This document shows positions 8,032-16,946 of a DNA stretch of 64,000 nt, one piece after another. Source of the DNA: Candidatus Pantoea soli (GTDB lineage: Bacteria; Pseudomonadota; Gammaproteobacteria; Enterobacterales; Enterobacteriaceae). The stretch spans positions 434,001 to 498,000 of the forward strand of contig NZ_CP032703.1 of assembly GCF_007833795.1 (NCBI RefSeq). The letters are read 5' to 3'. The position numbers and the translations under genes are program-made. The notes beneath the pieces are model-generated. The model was not told the origin of the DNA and did no database searches. It worked only from the letters and a program-made list of their open reading frames with translations. Numbering within the stretch: the first letter of the stretch is position 1; every line of letters begins with the position of its first letter.

Positions 8032-9948
8032 ATGAATATGATTAAAAAGCCATTTAACCTGAAAATAGGCGGAAAGTTAGCGCTGGGCTTTTCACTGGTC
8101 ATTATCTCCTCTTTAATTATCGCCACGCTTGCGCTGCGCTGTTTTTTAAATATTCAGGACAGTTCCGCCAAGCGTGACATCACCGTTGAAATGATGGATA
8201 CCCTCGCGAAAGCGCGGCTCAATCGCACGCTGTTCCAGTACACGCGTGATAAAAAATTCATCACCATCAACGGTGAAGCGATGAATAAGCTGGCACAGCT
8301 GAAACAGCGCCTGGACACATACCAGTGGAATGAAGAGGGCCAGCAAAAGCTGACGATGCTGGGGGATTTGCTCAGCCAGTACAATCAGAAACGTCAGGCC
8401 TTTATTGAAAACACCGATAAATCCATTGCTGCGCTGAGCAATCTGAATCTGAAAGCGGTCACTGATGTCGCCGAACAGCTGGCGACACCCGCGTCTTCGG
8501 TTCCCGCGGACAGCGTGGTTCCGCTCATCTCCCTTAGCCAGAAAATGGGCCAGATGGTTGCCGCCAGCCAGGCCTTTCTGAAAACCCCGGCAGATGACGC
8601 GCTGAATAGCGTAAGTCGCCGGCAGAGTGAAGTGAATGCGCTGATTACGCAGCTGAAAAGCAGCCCGGATGCAGTGGTGAGTGCGCTGGCTAACACCGTT
8701 CAGGACAAGACCACGCGGCTTTCGTCGCAGTTAAGTGACTATCAGCAGTTAGCCCGTAATGAAAAGCAGGCTTCCGATGCGATGACGCAGGCTGCGGAAA
8801 AACTAAACAGTTCAATGACTGAATTAACTTTCTTCCAGACCCGGACAGCAGAAAGGTATATTGATACCGCGCTGTGGCAGATTGGGATCACCACCATCGC
8901 CTGTATTGTGCTCAGCCTGCTGGTGGCGTGGCGCATGACGCGCAACATCACTGTGCCGCTGAAAGAAACGCTGTTCTCCGCGCAACGCATTGCAGAAGGT
9001 GATTTGACCACGGATATCACCAGCACCCGCACCGATGAGCTGGGACAGCTGATGGCCGCAGTGGGCGCCATGAACCTGAGCTTACGCACAATTATTACGC
9101 GGGTGCGTGATGGCGTGAACAGCGTGGCGCGCGCCTCTTCTGAGATCGCCGCCGGTAATACCGATCTCTCTTCCCGTACCGAACAGCAATCGGCGGCAGT
9201 AGTGGAAACGGCAGCCAGCATGGAAGAACTGACCTCAACGGTGAAACAGAACGCTGAAAACGCGCATCATGCCAGCCAGCTGGCAACAGAAGCCTCGCAC
9301 AACGCCAGCCGTGGTGGCGAGATTATTCACGATGTGATCAACACCATGGGTGGCATCAGCCAGAGCGCCGGTAAAATTGGTGAAATTATCACGGTGATCA
9401 ACGGGATTGCCTTCCAGACCAATATCCTGGCGCTCAACGCAGCGGTAGAAGCCGCGCGCGCGGGCGAACAGGGCCGGGGTTTTGCGGTGGTGGCGGGCGA
9501 AGTGCGCAACCTGGCGCAGCGCAGCTCGCTGGCGGCAAAAGAGATCGAAGCGTTAATCCGCGAATCACTGATGCGGGTGAATGACGGCACCACGCTGGTT
9601 AACCGCGCCGGTGACACCATGGGCGATATTGTTAAATCCGTTTCGCAGGTCAGGGATATCATGGGTGAAATCGCGGCGGCCTCTGACGAGCAAAACCGCG
9701 GTATTACGCAAATTGCTCAGGCCATGACCGAGATGGATACCACCACCCAGCAAAATGCGGCGCTGGTTGAGGAGTCTTCGGCGGCCGCCAGCAGTCTGGA
9801 AGATCAGGCGCTGGAGCTGGAAAAAACCGTCTCCGTATTCCGCGTTCCCGCTTCAGGACGGCTGGCACCGGTCGCACAGGTGCAGAAAAGCGTCAAACCG
9901 GCCCCGGCGGTAATGGCGACAGCCAGTGCCAACTGGGAAACGTTCTAA
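8032..9948 (+). CDS. Methyl-accepting chemotaxis protein with CheR/CheB tether
   Basis: This 638-residue transducer has a first membrane helix (about 14-37) and a large periplasmic sensing domain of roughly 245 residues, longer than the usual four-helix Tar/Tsr type. A second membrane helix (about 283-301), a HAMP segment beginning [10 protein letters not shown] and the cytoplasmic coiled-coil hairpin follow. The hairpin tip [18 protein letters not shown] is intact for CheA/CheW coupling. The last five residues are NWETF, the pentapeptide that recruits CheR and CheB, so this is a major, self-adapting receptor. The ligand cannot be read from the sequence. The FliA promoter upstream places it in the flagellar regulon. 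Confidence 0.95.
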   Translation: MNMIKKPFNLKIGGKLALGFSLVIISSLIIATLALRCFLNIQDSSAKRDITVEMMDTLAKARLNRTLFQYTRDKKFITINGEAMNKLAQLKQRLDTYQWNEEGQQKLTMLGDLLSQYNQKRQAFIENTDKSIAALSNLNLKAVTDVAEQLATPASSVPADSVVPLISLSQKMGQMVAASQAFLKTPADDALNSVSRRQSEVNALITQLKSSPDAVVSALANTVQDKTTRLSSQLSDYQQLARNEKQASDAMTQAAEKLNSSMTELTFFQTRTAERYIDTALWQIGITTIACIVLSLLVAWRMTRNITVPLKETLFSAQRIAEGDLTTDITSTRTDELGQLMAAVGAMNLSLRTIITRVRDGVNSVARASSEIAAGNTDLSSRTEQQSAAVVETAASMEELTSTVKQNAENAHHASQLATEASHNASRGGEIIHDVINTMGGISQSAGKIGEIITVINGIAFQTNILALNAAVEAARAGEQGRGFAVVAGEVRNLAQRSSLAAKEIEALIRESLMRVNDGTTLVNRAGDTMGDIVKSVSQVRDIMGEIAAASDEQNRGITQIAQAMTEMDTTTQQNAALVEESSAAASSLEDQALELEKTVSVFRVPASGRLAPVAQVQKSVKPAPAVMATASANWETF

Positions 9949-10080
9949 CTTTACGCATTCATCACAGGGACAGACGCAGCCAGAAAGGCGCCTGCTCCCT
10001 GCTTTCTGCCGCTATGGGCTCTCCGCCACTCCACTGCCTTACCCTTCCCTTTAACACCCGTCAACGCGCTGAAGCTCTCC

Positions 10081-10896
10081 TCAGTGGTCTGTCGCTTCCG
10101 CCTCAAACCAGGGCGTAATCAGCAGATGGGGAATGGCGAGGGCGGCGAGCGCGGCAAACAGCGAGCGGATACCCCGTGTATCGCCCGGCTGCATCATGCA
10201 GACCGTGATGGCTGCCAGCGCTAACGCGCTCAGCAGCACCGGCCAGGTGGCGCGCAGATAAGCTATATAGCCGGTACAGCCCAGTTGTTCGCGCCGCTGT
10301 GCTGTCTGCGGCAGGGCGTGCAGGATCAGGAAACCCATAGAAAAACCGACAAAAGGCGGCAGCAGCAGTAAGGCGAGCGTACCGGCGATAAGGCGCCAGT
10401 TGCGCTGCGTCACGCCGACGATCAACAACGCCGCTGCGGTGACACCGCCCGCCAGCGCCATGGCGGTGGTCAGGGCATCCAGGGCGGCGGCGTCCAGTCC
10501 GGCGCTGTGCAGAATTGTGCGCCAGCCAGCAGCGTGCAGAGTGGCCGGTGTGGCAATCAGACTGATGCCGCGGGCAAGACGTTCAGGCAGCGATCCGTCC
10601 GGGGCATCCTCAAGAGCAAAATGCAGCGCGGAGGCCAGCAGAAAACCGGGTAACGCCAGCGCCGGGCTGATGTGCCACCAGATAAGGCACAGCACCATCG
10701 CTACGCCATATCCGATCAAAAACAGCGGCTGTCTTTCCGGGCGCACGATGGCCAGATCGCTGGCACCATGCGCCATGCCGATCACACCAATGGCAATAAC
10801 CGCAAACAGTAACTGACAGACAGGCGGACTGAAAGAGGCAGCCAGCGCTGCCCCCCATAATATGCCCCATCCGGCGCATTGCTGTGGCAGGGTCAT
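10081..10896 (-). CDS. blh: Brp/Blh-type beta-carotene 15,15'-dioxygenase
   Basis: This 271-residue polytopic membrane protein belongs to the Brp/Blh family, which cleaves beta-carotene into two retinals. The conserved iron-binding histidines are visible: His43 in GMAHGASDL, His92 in ALHFALED, His193 in FLILHALPQ and His257 in IPHLL. Its ATG overlaps the rhodopsin stop codon (ATGA, 10893-10896), so the two are translationally coupled and the enzyme supplies the chromophore. The beta-carotene must come from a crt cluster elsewhere; none lies in this window. Confidence 0.93.
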   Translation of the reverse strand: MTLPQQCAGWGILWGAALAASFSPPVCQLLFAVIAIGVIGMAHGASDLAIVRPERQPLFLIGYGVAMVLCLIWWHISPALALPGFLLASALHFALEDAPDGSLPERLARGISLIATPATLHAAGWRTILHSAGLDAAALDALTTAMALAGGVTAAALLIVGVTQRNWRLIAGTLALLLLPPFVGFSMGFLILHALPQTAQRREQLGCTGYIAYLRATWPVLLSALALAAITVCMMQPGDTRGIRSLFAALAALAIPHLLITPWFEAEATDH

Positions 10897-11606
10897 ACCC
10901 GGTCAGCGCTGTGTCGTTGCGAATGGCGCAGGGCTTTTTCCAGGTTAGCCGCCGCGTAAAAGGCGTAAAACACCTTGGCGATGACATCCAGAATTAAAAA
11001 TGCCCAGACAGATGTGGCGTCAGTGATGATTTTTATCCCTTCCGGCCCCACCAGAAATACCACCGGATAGATAAACCAGACCACGGTTAACAGCGCGACA
11101 TTTTTGTTGTAGCAGGCTGCCATCACGCTGCCTTTGGCAGCGGCGATAGCCCGCAGCGGCCCCCACAGCAAATAAACCACGCCCAGGAACGCCGCGCAGG
11201 ACCACAAATACCACACCCATTTTGCAAACGGGGCTTCCGCCAGCGATGAGATCAGGCCGGTGACGATCATCATGACATCCAGCACGATAATGGCGGTTAA
11301 AAACCCACCCATTTCGCCAGGTTTGCCCTGCTCGTGGAATGCCAGCATCACCAGCCCTGCCAGCAAAATTGGTGTGGTAATTGACCAGTCCGCATAGCGC
11401 GCCAGGTAAACCGGGGTGCCACTGTCCAGCAGCACATTACCGAAGCCCAGCGCCATGGCCAGATACGCGGTGGCCGCAATAAACGGCACCGAGGCGTGCA
11501 TCAGCGTATGATGGCGGGAAGGAAAGGTTTTACCTCCGGTGGCATAAATTGCCAGCGAGGCAATGGCCATAATCGAAAAGCCGATTGTAAAGGCGGTCTG
11601 GTCCAT
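10893..11606 (-). CDS. Light-driven proton-pump rhodopsin lacking the carboxylic donor (Gly84) with helix-B His37
   Basis: This 237-residue seven-helix microbial rhodopsin has helix C RYADWSITTP, giving Arg70, counterion and proton acceptor Asp73, Trp74 and Thr77. Helix G carries Asp207 and the retinal-binding Lys211 in LDVIAK. The cytoplasmic donor position (Asp96 of bacteriorhodopsin, Glu in proteorhodopsin) is Gly84. His37 on helix B aligns with bacteriorhodopsin Thr46, counting from the conserved Pro41. This Gly plus His signature defines a described group of proteobacterial outward proton pumps in which the histidine complex replaces the carboxylic donor. CTCCT at 11615-11619 gives an AGGAG ribosome site. 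It is the first gene of a two-gene operon with blh. Confidence 0.95.
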   Translation of the reverse strand: MDQTAFTIGFSIMAIASLAIYATGGKTFPSRHHTLMHASVPFIAATAYLAMALGFGNVLLDSGTPVYLARYADWSITTPILLAGLVMLAFHEQGKPGEMGGFLTAIIVLDVMMIVTGLISSLAEAPFAKWVWYLWSCAAFLGVVYLLWGPLRAIAAAKGSVMAACYNKNVALLTVVWFIYPVVFLVGPEGIKIITDATSVWAFLILDVIAKVFYAFYAAANLEKALRHSQRHSADRV

Positions 11607-11671
11607 GCGAAATGCTCCTGTGCAGTCAGGCTGTAAATAATCCTGCGCGATGAATGATAAAAAAGGCGGTT

Positions 11672-11691
11672 ATATTCCATTTAAAGAATAT
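11672..11691 (-). promoter_or_regulatory. Dyad in the rhodopsin promoter region
   Basis: ATATTC and GAATAT flank eight A/T-rich bases, 66-85 bases upstream of the rhodopsin start. On the minus strand the dyad includes a TATAAC-like minus-10 element. It could be a repressor or activator site for the operon; the protein is unknown. Confidence 0.35.
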
Positions 11692-12812
11692 GCCTGAAGT
11701 ATATGTCCTGTTCCGCACTCTGCAAATTAACCCTGGGCAGGTGGACTTCTGATGAAAAATAACGCAACAAAAACCGCTTTAACTGCGCCGTAATTAACCG
11801 GAAAAAGCAGCGGTTATGTAATAGAGTGTGTAAAGATATGTAGGTTGCAGGCAAAAATCTTATCCCACCGCCGTAAAAATGCGGAAATTAATCAATAAAA
11901 TCATACAGATAAAAAGCAGCCACACCCGGTTAGCATAACTGGAACGAAAACCGTAAAATCCCGGTAAATTTATTTTTTATCCCGACCACCGTGTGTTTTT
12001 ATGCTAAAGCGAGACGGATGCGGGTGGGCGTTATCGTGCTGCAGGTTCAGCGTAACGCATTATGCCCTTTCCGGCGCGAAAGATTATTTTCCGGCGGCTT
12101 ATTCCCGCTAAAGCGGATGGCGGAAAAATAAGGCTTTCGCCGGCCAGCCAGCGGAACAGGCGATTGCGCCGTTTTCCGCGTTGCTGAATGTTCGCCGGCA
12201 GGGATGCAGGCAGGCATAAAAGCACGCCGGGCGTCACAGGCGTGTCTGATCCGCCACTGTTCAGCGGAAAGGCCAGTAAAAGAGAGCGGCCCGCGATAAG
12301 TTCGTTATCAGGAAGTGAAATACCGTGTTTTTTACCAGGCGCATTTCTGATGTCGGCAATAAACGTTTAATGACCGCCGTAATAATCACGCGCTGTATTC
12401 GCCGTGACTTTGTGACAGACCTCACACACCAGATGATTTCTGAAAATAATCTGCGGCGCAGAAAAATATTAAGGTTCAATTAATCTTAGCGGGGGATACT
12501 CCTTTCTATCCTGACGCAGAAGTTTAAACCAAAGGGGGCAAAAAAATCTTTTTATCGAAGCAACAGGGCTCCTGTAAGGCGGAGGGTGTTATTAACCCGT
12601 ATAACAATCGTCGGCAACCTTTTTTATACACACAGCTATCCGTTACGTAAATAATAGTCAGCAGGCCGCCTTTACCGGCATGCTGATATAAAGATGAAAG
12701 TGGGTGCGCCCTCACCAGGGGAACACCAGTGAAATCTATCACGCGCACGTTAAATAAAGACCCGACTGAAAAGGGTCAATACGGTAACGCTACACACAGC
12801 AACATTATTATT

Positions 12813-12833
12813 TGCCGGCGTCATTAGCCGGCA
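12813..12833. repeat. Short GC-rich hairpin
   Basis: TGCCGGC and GCCGGCA are perfect arms around a 7-base loop. There is no T tract, so it is a structural element of unknown role ahead of the terminator at 12941. Confidence 0.45.
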
Positions 12834-12930
12834 TCACAATAACAACACATTTGACGCGCCGCTTAACCGACATGTCACTATTCAGCGTAATCTGGCTAAA
12901 CCAGACTGCCCCTGTCAGGTTGCGTATAAT

Positions 12931-12971
12931 TCTTAAAAAAGCGCCCGGAGCCTTACCACCGGGCGCTTTTT
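12931..12971. terminator. Strong bidirectional intrinsic terminator
   Basis: GCGCCCGG and CCGGGCGC (12941-12948, 12959-12966) form a perfect 8-bp stem with a 10-base loop. An A run flanks it on the left and a T run on the right, so it works on both strands. It insulates the exported DsrE-like gene from upstream transcription. Confidence 0.85.
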
Positions 12972-13021
12972 CTTTATTCTGTGGCGCTGAACGGTCTGCC
13001 CGTCCCCCTACAGGAGTTTTC

Positions 13022-13594
13022 ATGTTCGCACGCGCTGCCTCTGTCCTGCTCATGGCTATATCCACCCTGCCGGCATTCACCCTCGCGCCGGTCACCGCAG
13101 TTGCACAGCCGGTGCCGCCGCCGATTATTGCCGGTTATGGCGACGTAAACCGCCCGGTGAGCGGCGCGTTCGCACCCGATAAAAATCAGCACTACAAGCT
13201 GGTATTCCGCGTCAGCCAGGCGGCAGCCACACCTGGCACGGTGAATCCGGGCCTGAACGAGGTTGCCCGCGTCATCAACCTGTATGGCAGTGCTGGCGTG
13301 CCTGCCGATCGGCTGGACGCGGTCGTCGCCGTCAACGGCGGGGCAACGCCCGCAATGCTGGATGAACCTCATTACCGCAAGCTGTTTGGCACTGCCAACC
13401 CCAACCTGTCACTGATTCAGGCGCTGAGCGCGGCCGGGGTAAAAGTCACGCTGTGCAGCCAGGCACTGGCCTGGCACCACTATAGTCCCGCGTGGGTTGC
13501 CGCTCCGGTCATCCGTACCCCTTCTGCCCTGACCACGCTGGCCACCTTGCAAAACCAGGGTTATGCCTTACTGGACACCCAGGGCGCGCGCTGA
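13022..13594 (+). CDS. Exported DsrE-family protein
   Basis: The 190-residue product begins with a signal peptide (MFARAASVLLMAISTLPAFT). The mature region fits the DsrE/DsrF-like alpha/beta fold: a YKLVFRVSQAA first strand, a RLDAVVAVNGGATPAML segment, and a single conserved-type cysteine in KVTLCSQAL. DsrE-like proteins bind or relay sulfur or act in redox roles; the periplasmic members are uncharacterised. ATG 13022 has CAGGAG at 13011-13016, while upstream in-frame codons run through the terminator and cannot be coding. No sulfur-metabolism gene is adjacent. Confidence 0.8.
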   Translation: MFARAASVLLMAISTLPAFTLAPVTAVAQPVPPPIIAGYGDVNRPVSGAFAPDKNQHYKLVFRVSQAAATPGTVNPGLNEVARVINLYGSAGVPADRLDAVVAVNGGATPAMLDEPHYRKLFGTANPNLSLIQALSAAGVKVTLCSQALAWHHYSPAWVAAPVIRTPSALTTLATLQNQGYALLDTQGAR

Positions 13595-13925
13595 TGTGTA
13601 ATCACCGGCTGGCAGTACTGCCCTGCCAGCCGGACGGAAGGGTCAATGACGCTTCAGGCTTTCGACCGGGCGTTACTCAATGGCTATCACCACTCCAGCA
13701 GACATGTGCACACTGTCCGGCAGACAATAAAAAGGCAGTATGACCTTTTTACGCTGTCGCCAGGCGTGCAGCGCTAAGGTTGCTTTCATCTCTGGTCTGA
13801 CGCTTTTTCAGCGATTCGTGGAATCCCTTTTCAGATGCGCGTTGCCCCAGGGCTATACTGCAGCAGGCAGACTCATTTTTTGCCAGAAACGGTCAATCAA
13901 CAGGACGTTAACGAGGCGGGCCATT
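13595..13925. other. Gene-free stretch with one strong hairpin
   Basis: A perfect hairpin (13605-13633) closes the DsrE-like gene. A weaker dyad (AAAAAGG, 8 nt, CCTTTTT) is at 13729-13750. The remainder is the leader of the VIT gene, and I see no gene. Confidence 0.55.
13605..13633 (+). terminator. Stable hairpin after the DsrE-like gene
   Basis: CCGGCTGGCAG and CTGCCAGCCGG form perfect 11-bp arms around a 7-base loop, 11 bases after the stop codon. No T tract follows, so it may stabilise the 3' end or assist termination. Confidence 0.6.
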
Positions 13926-14618
13926 ATGCTACCGGGTGAATCTCATAAAATTGCACGCTCCAGCGCACTGCGTGCCGCCGTACTGGGTGCCAATGACGGC
14001 ATTGTTTCTACCGCCAGCATACTCACAGGCGTAGCGGCAGCCAGCTCCGATCACCATAACGTGTTACTGGCCGGTATTGCCGGTGTCGTCGCCGGTGCCA
14101 TGTCGATGGCAACCGGTGAATACGTTTCGGTCTCCTCCCAGTCCGATACCGAGCGTGCGGCGCTGAATGAAGAGCAAATCGAAATCGATGAAAATTTTTC
14201 CGCAGAGGTACATGAACTGGCCGCCATCTACGTGCATCGCGGACTGGCCCCTGACCTCGCCCGCCAGGTAGCGCATGCGCTGATGCAGCATGATGCGCTG
14301 GGTGCGCATGCGCGTGACGAGCTGGGCATTACGGAGTTCAGCACGGCACGGCCGCTTCAGGCTGCCCTGTTCTCCGCTGGCAGTTTCATGGCGGGCGCGA
14401 TCGTTCCCCTGCTGGCCGCGCTGGCGGTTCCCGGCTCCGGCGGCATTACCTATATCGTCATCACCGCGCTTCTCTCGCTGGCCCTACTGGGTGCGCTGGC
14501 AGCCCGGGCAGGCGGTGCCCCGGTTTTGCGCAGCGTTATCCGGGTGAGCTTCTGGAGCAGTATGGCGATGGCCGCCTCAGGGCTGACCGGCAGTCTGTTC
14601 GGGCAGATAGCCGGCTAG
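13926..14618 (+). CDS. VIT1/CCC1-family iron/manganese transporter
   Basis: This 230-residue membrane protein has the family's first helix (VLGANDGIVSTASILTGVA), the conserved GAMSMATGEYVSVSSQSD segment in helix 2, and an acidic, metal-binding cytoplasmic domain (ERAALNEEQIEIDENF) before three further helices. Family members move Fe2+ or Mn2+ out of the cytoplasm or into storage. ATG 13926 follows GAGGCGG and starts exactly at the family N-terminus, whereas upstream in-frame codons are not protein-like. The next genes are fetA and fetB, also linked to iron export, so the three may form an iron-tolerance cluster. Confidence 0.88.
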   Translation: MLPGESHKIARSSALRAAVLGANDGIVSTASILTGVAAASSDHHNVLLAGIAGVVAGAMSMATGEYVSVSSQSDTERAALNEEQIEIDENFSAEVHELAAIYVHRGLAPDLARQVAHALMQHDALGAHARDELGITEFSTARPLQAALFSAGSFMAGAIVPLLAALAVPGSGGITYIVITALLSLALLGALAARAGGAPVLRSVIRVSFWSSMAMAASGLTGSLFGQIAG

Positions 14619-14660
14619 CCGGCGCCTGTCGTAGCTTTCATCATCATTGAGGAACATGAG

Positions 14661-15329
14661 TTGGAGAACGCGTTTCCCCTGCTTGATGCGCAGGATGTCA
14701 CTTTTTCACACCAGGGCCGGCGGCTGCTGCAGCCCGTTTCCCTGCAGCTGAACCGGGGAGACTGGCTGGTGCTGAACGGCCCTTCCGGCAGCGGTAAAAG
14801 CACGCTGCTGAAAATCCTGGCTTCCCTGCTTACGCCCGGCACCGGACAGGTTCGCTTTAACGGTCGCGATATCACAACGCTCAGACCGGAAACTTACCGG
14901 CAGCAGGTCTCCTACTGTTTTCAGGCTCCGCAGCTGTTTGGCGCAACGGTGTATGAGAATCTGGCGTTTCCCTGGCAGTTGCGCCAGCAGACGCCCCCGC
15001 GTGACCGGCTTATCGCGGCGCTGGCTAGCGTCAATCTCGCGGCGGAGATGCTGGATAAACCGGTTCAGCAACTCTCCGGCGGCGAAAAACAGCGTATCGG
15101 ACTGCTGCGCAACCTGCAGTTTACGCCCGATGTGTTACTGCTGGACGAGGTGACCAGTGCGCTGGATGAGGAGAACAAACAGGGGGTGCAGGCGCTGATT
15201 TACCCGCTGGTGGCAGAGAAAAAGATCGCAGTGGTTTGGGTCAGTCACGAGGCTGGCGACGCACCACACGCCACCGGCCACCTCCAGCTTGGCGCCGCGG
15301 ATCGGGAGAATCATCGTGAATCAGCATAA
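14661..15329 (+). CDS. fetA: FetA, ATPase of the FetAB exporter
   Basis: This 222-residue ABC ATPase has Walker A GPSGSGKST, the Q-loop in YCFQAPQLFG, signature LSGGEKQRIGLLRN, Walker B VLLLDEVTSALDE and the switch His in VWVSHEAG. It follows E. coli FetA closely along its length. FetAB is linked to iron export and resistance to oxidative stress. The start is a TTG at 14661, eight bases after GAGG. An ATG five bases earlier is in another frame. The 3' end overlaps the fetB start by 14 bases, so the two are coupled. Confidence 0.9.
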   Translation: MENAFPLLDAQDVTFSHQGRRLLQPVSLQLNRGDWLVLNGPSGSGKSTLLKILASLLTPGTGQVRFNGRDITTLRPETYRQQVSYCFQAPQLFGATVYENLAFPWQLRQQTPPRDRLIAALASVNLAAEMLDKPVQQLSGGEKQRIGLLRNLQFTPDVLLLDEVTSALDEENKQGVQALIYPLVAEKKIAVVWVSHEAGDAPHATGHLQLGAADRENHRESA

Positions 15330-16068
15330 TATCTCCGACAGTTCGCTACTGCTGTCGCTGTTGCTGGTGGGCATTGCGCTGCTCATCAGTCAGAAAGAGA
15401 AACTGGGCCTGAGCAAAGATATTCTGTGGAGCGTAAGCCGCGCCGTGGTGCAGCTGACCGCCGTCGGCTTTGTGCTGAAAACCCTGTTTGCGGTGAACAA
15501 CAGCGTGCTGACGGTCTGCATGGTGCTGTTTATCTGTGTGAATGCCGCCCTTCACGCCGGCAAACGCAGCCGGGAACGCGCGTTTGCTATCTCGTTTATC
15601 GCCATTGTCAGCGGGACGGTGATGACGCTGGCGATCTTAGTGCTGAGCGGCGCCATTGCTTTTGTGCCGATGCAGGTGATCCCACTGGCCGGCATGATTG
15701 CCAGTAATGCTATGGTGGCAGTGGGACTCAGTTACAGCAATCTGCAGCAGCGGTTTACCGATCGTCGTCAGCAGATTCTGGAGATGCTCAGCCTGGGCGC
15801 GACGGTAAAACAGGCTTCTGCCTCCATTACCGGTGACAGCATCCGCGCGGCGATGCTGCCCACGATTGATGCGGCTAAAACGGTCGGTCTGGTGAGTTTA
15901 CCGGGCATGATGTCGGGGCTGATTTTTGCCGGCATCGATCCCCTGAAGGCGATCAAATATCAAATCATGGTGACCTTTATGCTGATCGGCACGGCCAGCC
16001 TCTCGACGATTATTGCCGTCTATCTCGCCTGCCGCCGTTTTTATACCGCCCGGGCGCAGCTCAAATAG
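15316..16068 (+). CDS. fetB: FetB, membrane subunit of the FetAB exporter
   Basis: This 250-residue permease matches E. coli FetB: NQHNISDSSLLLSLLLVGIA at the N-terminus, FVPMQVIPLAGMIASNAMV in the middle, and the highly conserved LPGMMSGLIFAGIDPLKAIK near the end. Seven hydrophobic helices are visible. GTG 15316 is the start by alignment with the family; the in-frame ATG at 15289 would add nine residues not seen in homologues. It forms an operon with fetA and the pair exports iron from the cytoplasm. Confidence 0.9.
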   Translation: MNQHNISDSSLLLSLLLVGIALLISQKEKLGLSKDILWSVSRAVVQLTAVGFVLKTLFAVNNSVLTVCMVLFICVNAALHAGKRSRERAFAISFIAIVSGTVMTLAILVLSGAIAFVPMQVIPLAGMIASNAMVAVGLSYSNLQQRFTDRRQQILEMLSLGATVKQASASITGDSIRAAMLPTIDAAKTVGLVSLPGMMSGLIFAGIDPLKAIKYQIMVTFMLIGTASLSTIIAVYLACRRFYTARAQLK

Positions 16069-16108
16069 GCGCAGGCCCCGCTTACACCGCTTTTGCCAGG
16101 CAGGCCGT

Positions 16109-16270
16109 TTACTCCCGGTCGCGACAGGGGCCATAGTGGCGGATGCACGTGTAGCCGTTTTTTTCGCAGATCTGCCGCGCCCGCTGATTGGCCTTGCGGG
16201 TCGCCAGCCAGCGTTCACGATAACCCTGCTGCGTTGCCGCCTGCTTCAGATAAGCCCGCAGCGCAGCCAT
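16109..16270 (-). pseudogene. Remnant of a GNAT acetyltransferase C-terminus
   Basis: This 53-codon open frame on the minus strand reads WLATRKANQRARQICEKNGY and then IRHYGP, the closing helix-strand of the GNAT subgroup that normally has LETR.N.RA..FYEKNGY..IPNYGPY. The acetyl-CoA loop and all upstream strands are missing, and the frame ends before the usual F-E-K tail. It is best read as a decayed gene fragment. It lies back to back with an intact, unrelated GNAT. Confidence 0.55.
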
Positions 16271-16287
16271 GTGCAAAAAGAGGAACG

Positions 16288-16830
16288 ATGATTTTTACCA
16301 CCACACCGCGACTTCATATCCGCGCCTTCAAACACGATGACGCTCCGGCGCTGCTGGATTATCTTGCGTCGCCGGCTGCGCCCTGCTTTCAGGATGAAAA
16401 GCTGCGCTCGCTGGCGGAGGCAGAACGTGACGTCGCAAAGCGGGCCGCCGACGCCTCGCAGTTTGCCGTCTGTCTGCAGCAAAGCGATCGGCTGATCGGC
16501 CATCTGTTTGCGGAAAACCGTGACGAACACGATCGCAACACCTGGTCTGTGGGCTGGCACTTTAATCCGCGTTACGGCGGTCAGGGCTATGCCACTGAAG
16601 CGGTTGCCGCGCTGTTTGCTTTTCTCTTTACGGAAAAAGCGGCGCGTCGCCTCTACGCCTGGGTGGAAGACTACAATGTGGCCTCGCAAAAGCTGTGTCA
16701 CCGGCTGGGCATGCGCCAGGAGGGCTGTTTCCGCGAGTTTGTTTCGTTTACCTCCGCCGATGGCGAGGAACGCTATGACAACACGCTGGTGTTTGCGCTA
16801 CTGAAAAAAGAGTGGGAGGCCGTTGCGTAA
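16288..16830 (+). CDS. GNAT-family N-acetyltransferase
   Basis: This 180-residue enzyme of the RimJ/RimL branch starts TTTPRLHIRAF, has the acetyl-CoA loop HFNPRYGGQGYATEAVAALF, and closes with VEDYNVASQKLCHRLGMRQE. ATG 16288 follows GAGGAACG and begins at the family N-terminus; a longer in-frame start at 16093 crosses the remnant on the other strand and is not protein-like. The substrate is unknown. The gene that follows, a PdxH-like protein, is 116 bases downstream and may or may not be co-transcribed. Confidence 0.87.
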   Translation: MIFTTTPRLHIRAFKHDDAPALLDYLASPAAPCFQDEKLRSLAEAERDVAKRAADASQFAVCLQQSDRLIGHLFAENRDEHDRNTWSVGWHFNPRYGGQGYATEAVAALFAFLFTEKAARRLYAWVEDYNVASQKLCHRLGMRQEGCFREFVSFTSADGEERYDNTLVFALLKKEWEAVA

Positions 16831-16946
16831 CAACGCAGCAGCGCGGCAGGATTCTGCGCAGCCATTACACTGATATCAGGCCGCTTCGCCGCTGTAACGT
16901 CTTACCGGCGAGTCCGCATCTTTTCTACTTTGCGCAGGAACAATGC

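Larger units (their letters stand above)
11607..13021. other. 1.4-kb gene-free region upstream of the rhodopsin operon
   Basis: No protein gene with family support was found on either strand, and the open frames present have no ribosome sites. The left 400 bases are AT-rich and should hold the rhodopsin promoter, including a dyad at 11672-11691. The middle (about 12000-12300) is GC-rich and featureless to me. The right end holds a hairpin (12813-12833) and a strong terminator (12941-12971). Confidence 0.55.

Noticed and set aside
12830..12860. CA-rich stretch resembling part of a GcvB-type RNA on the opposite strand
   Set aside because: The similarity is limited to a simple repeat-like run, and gcvA is not adjacent.
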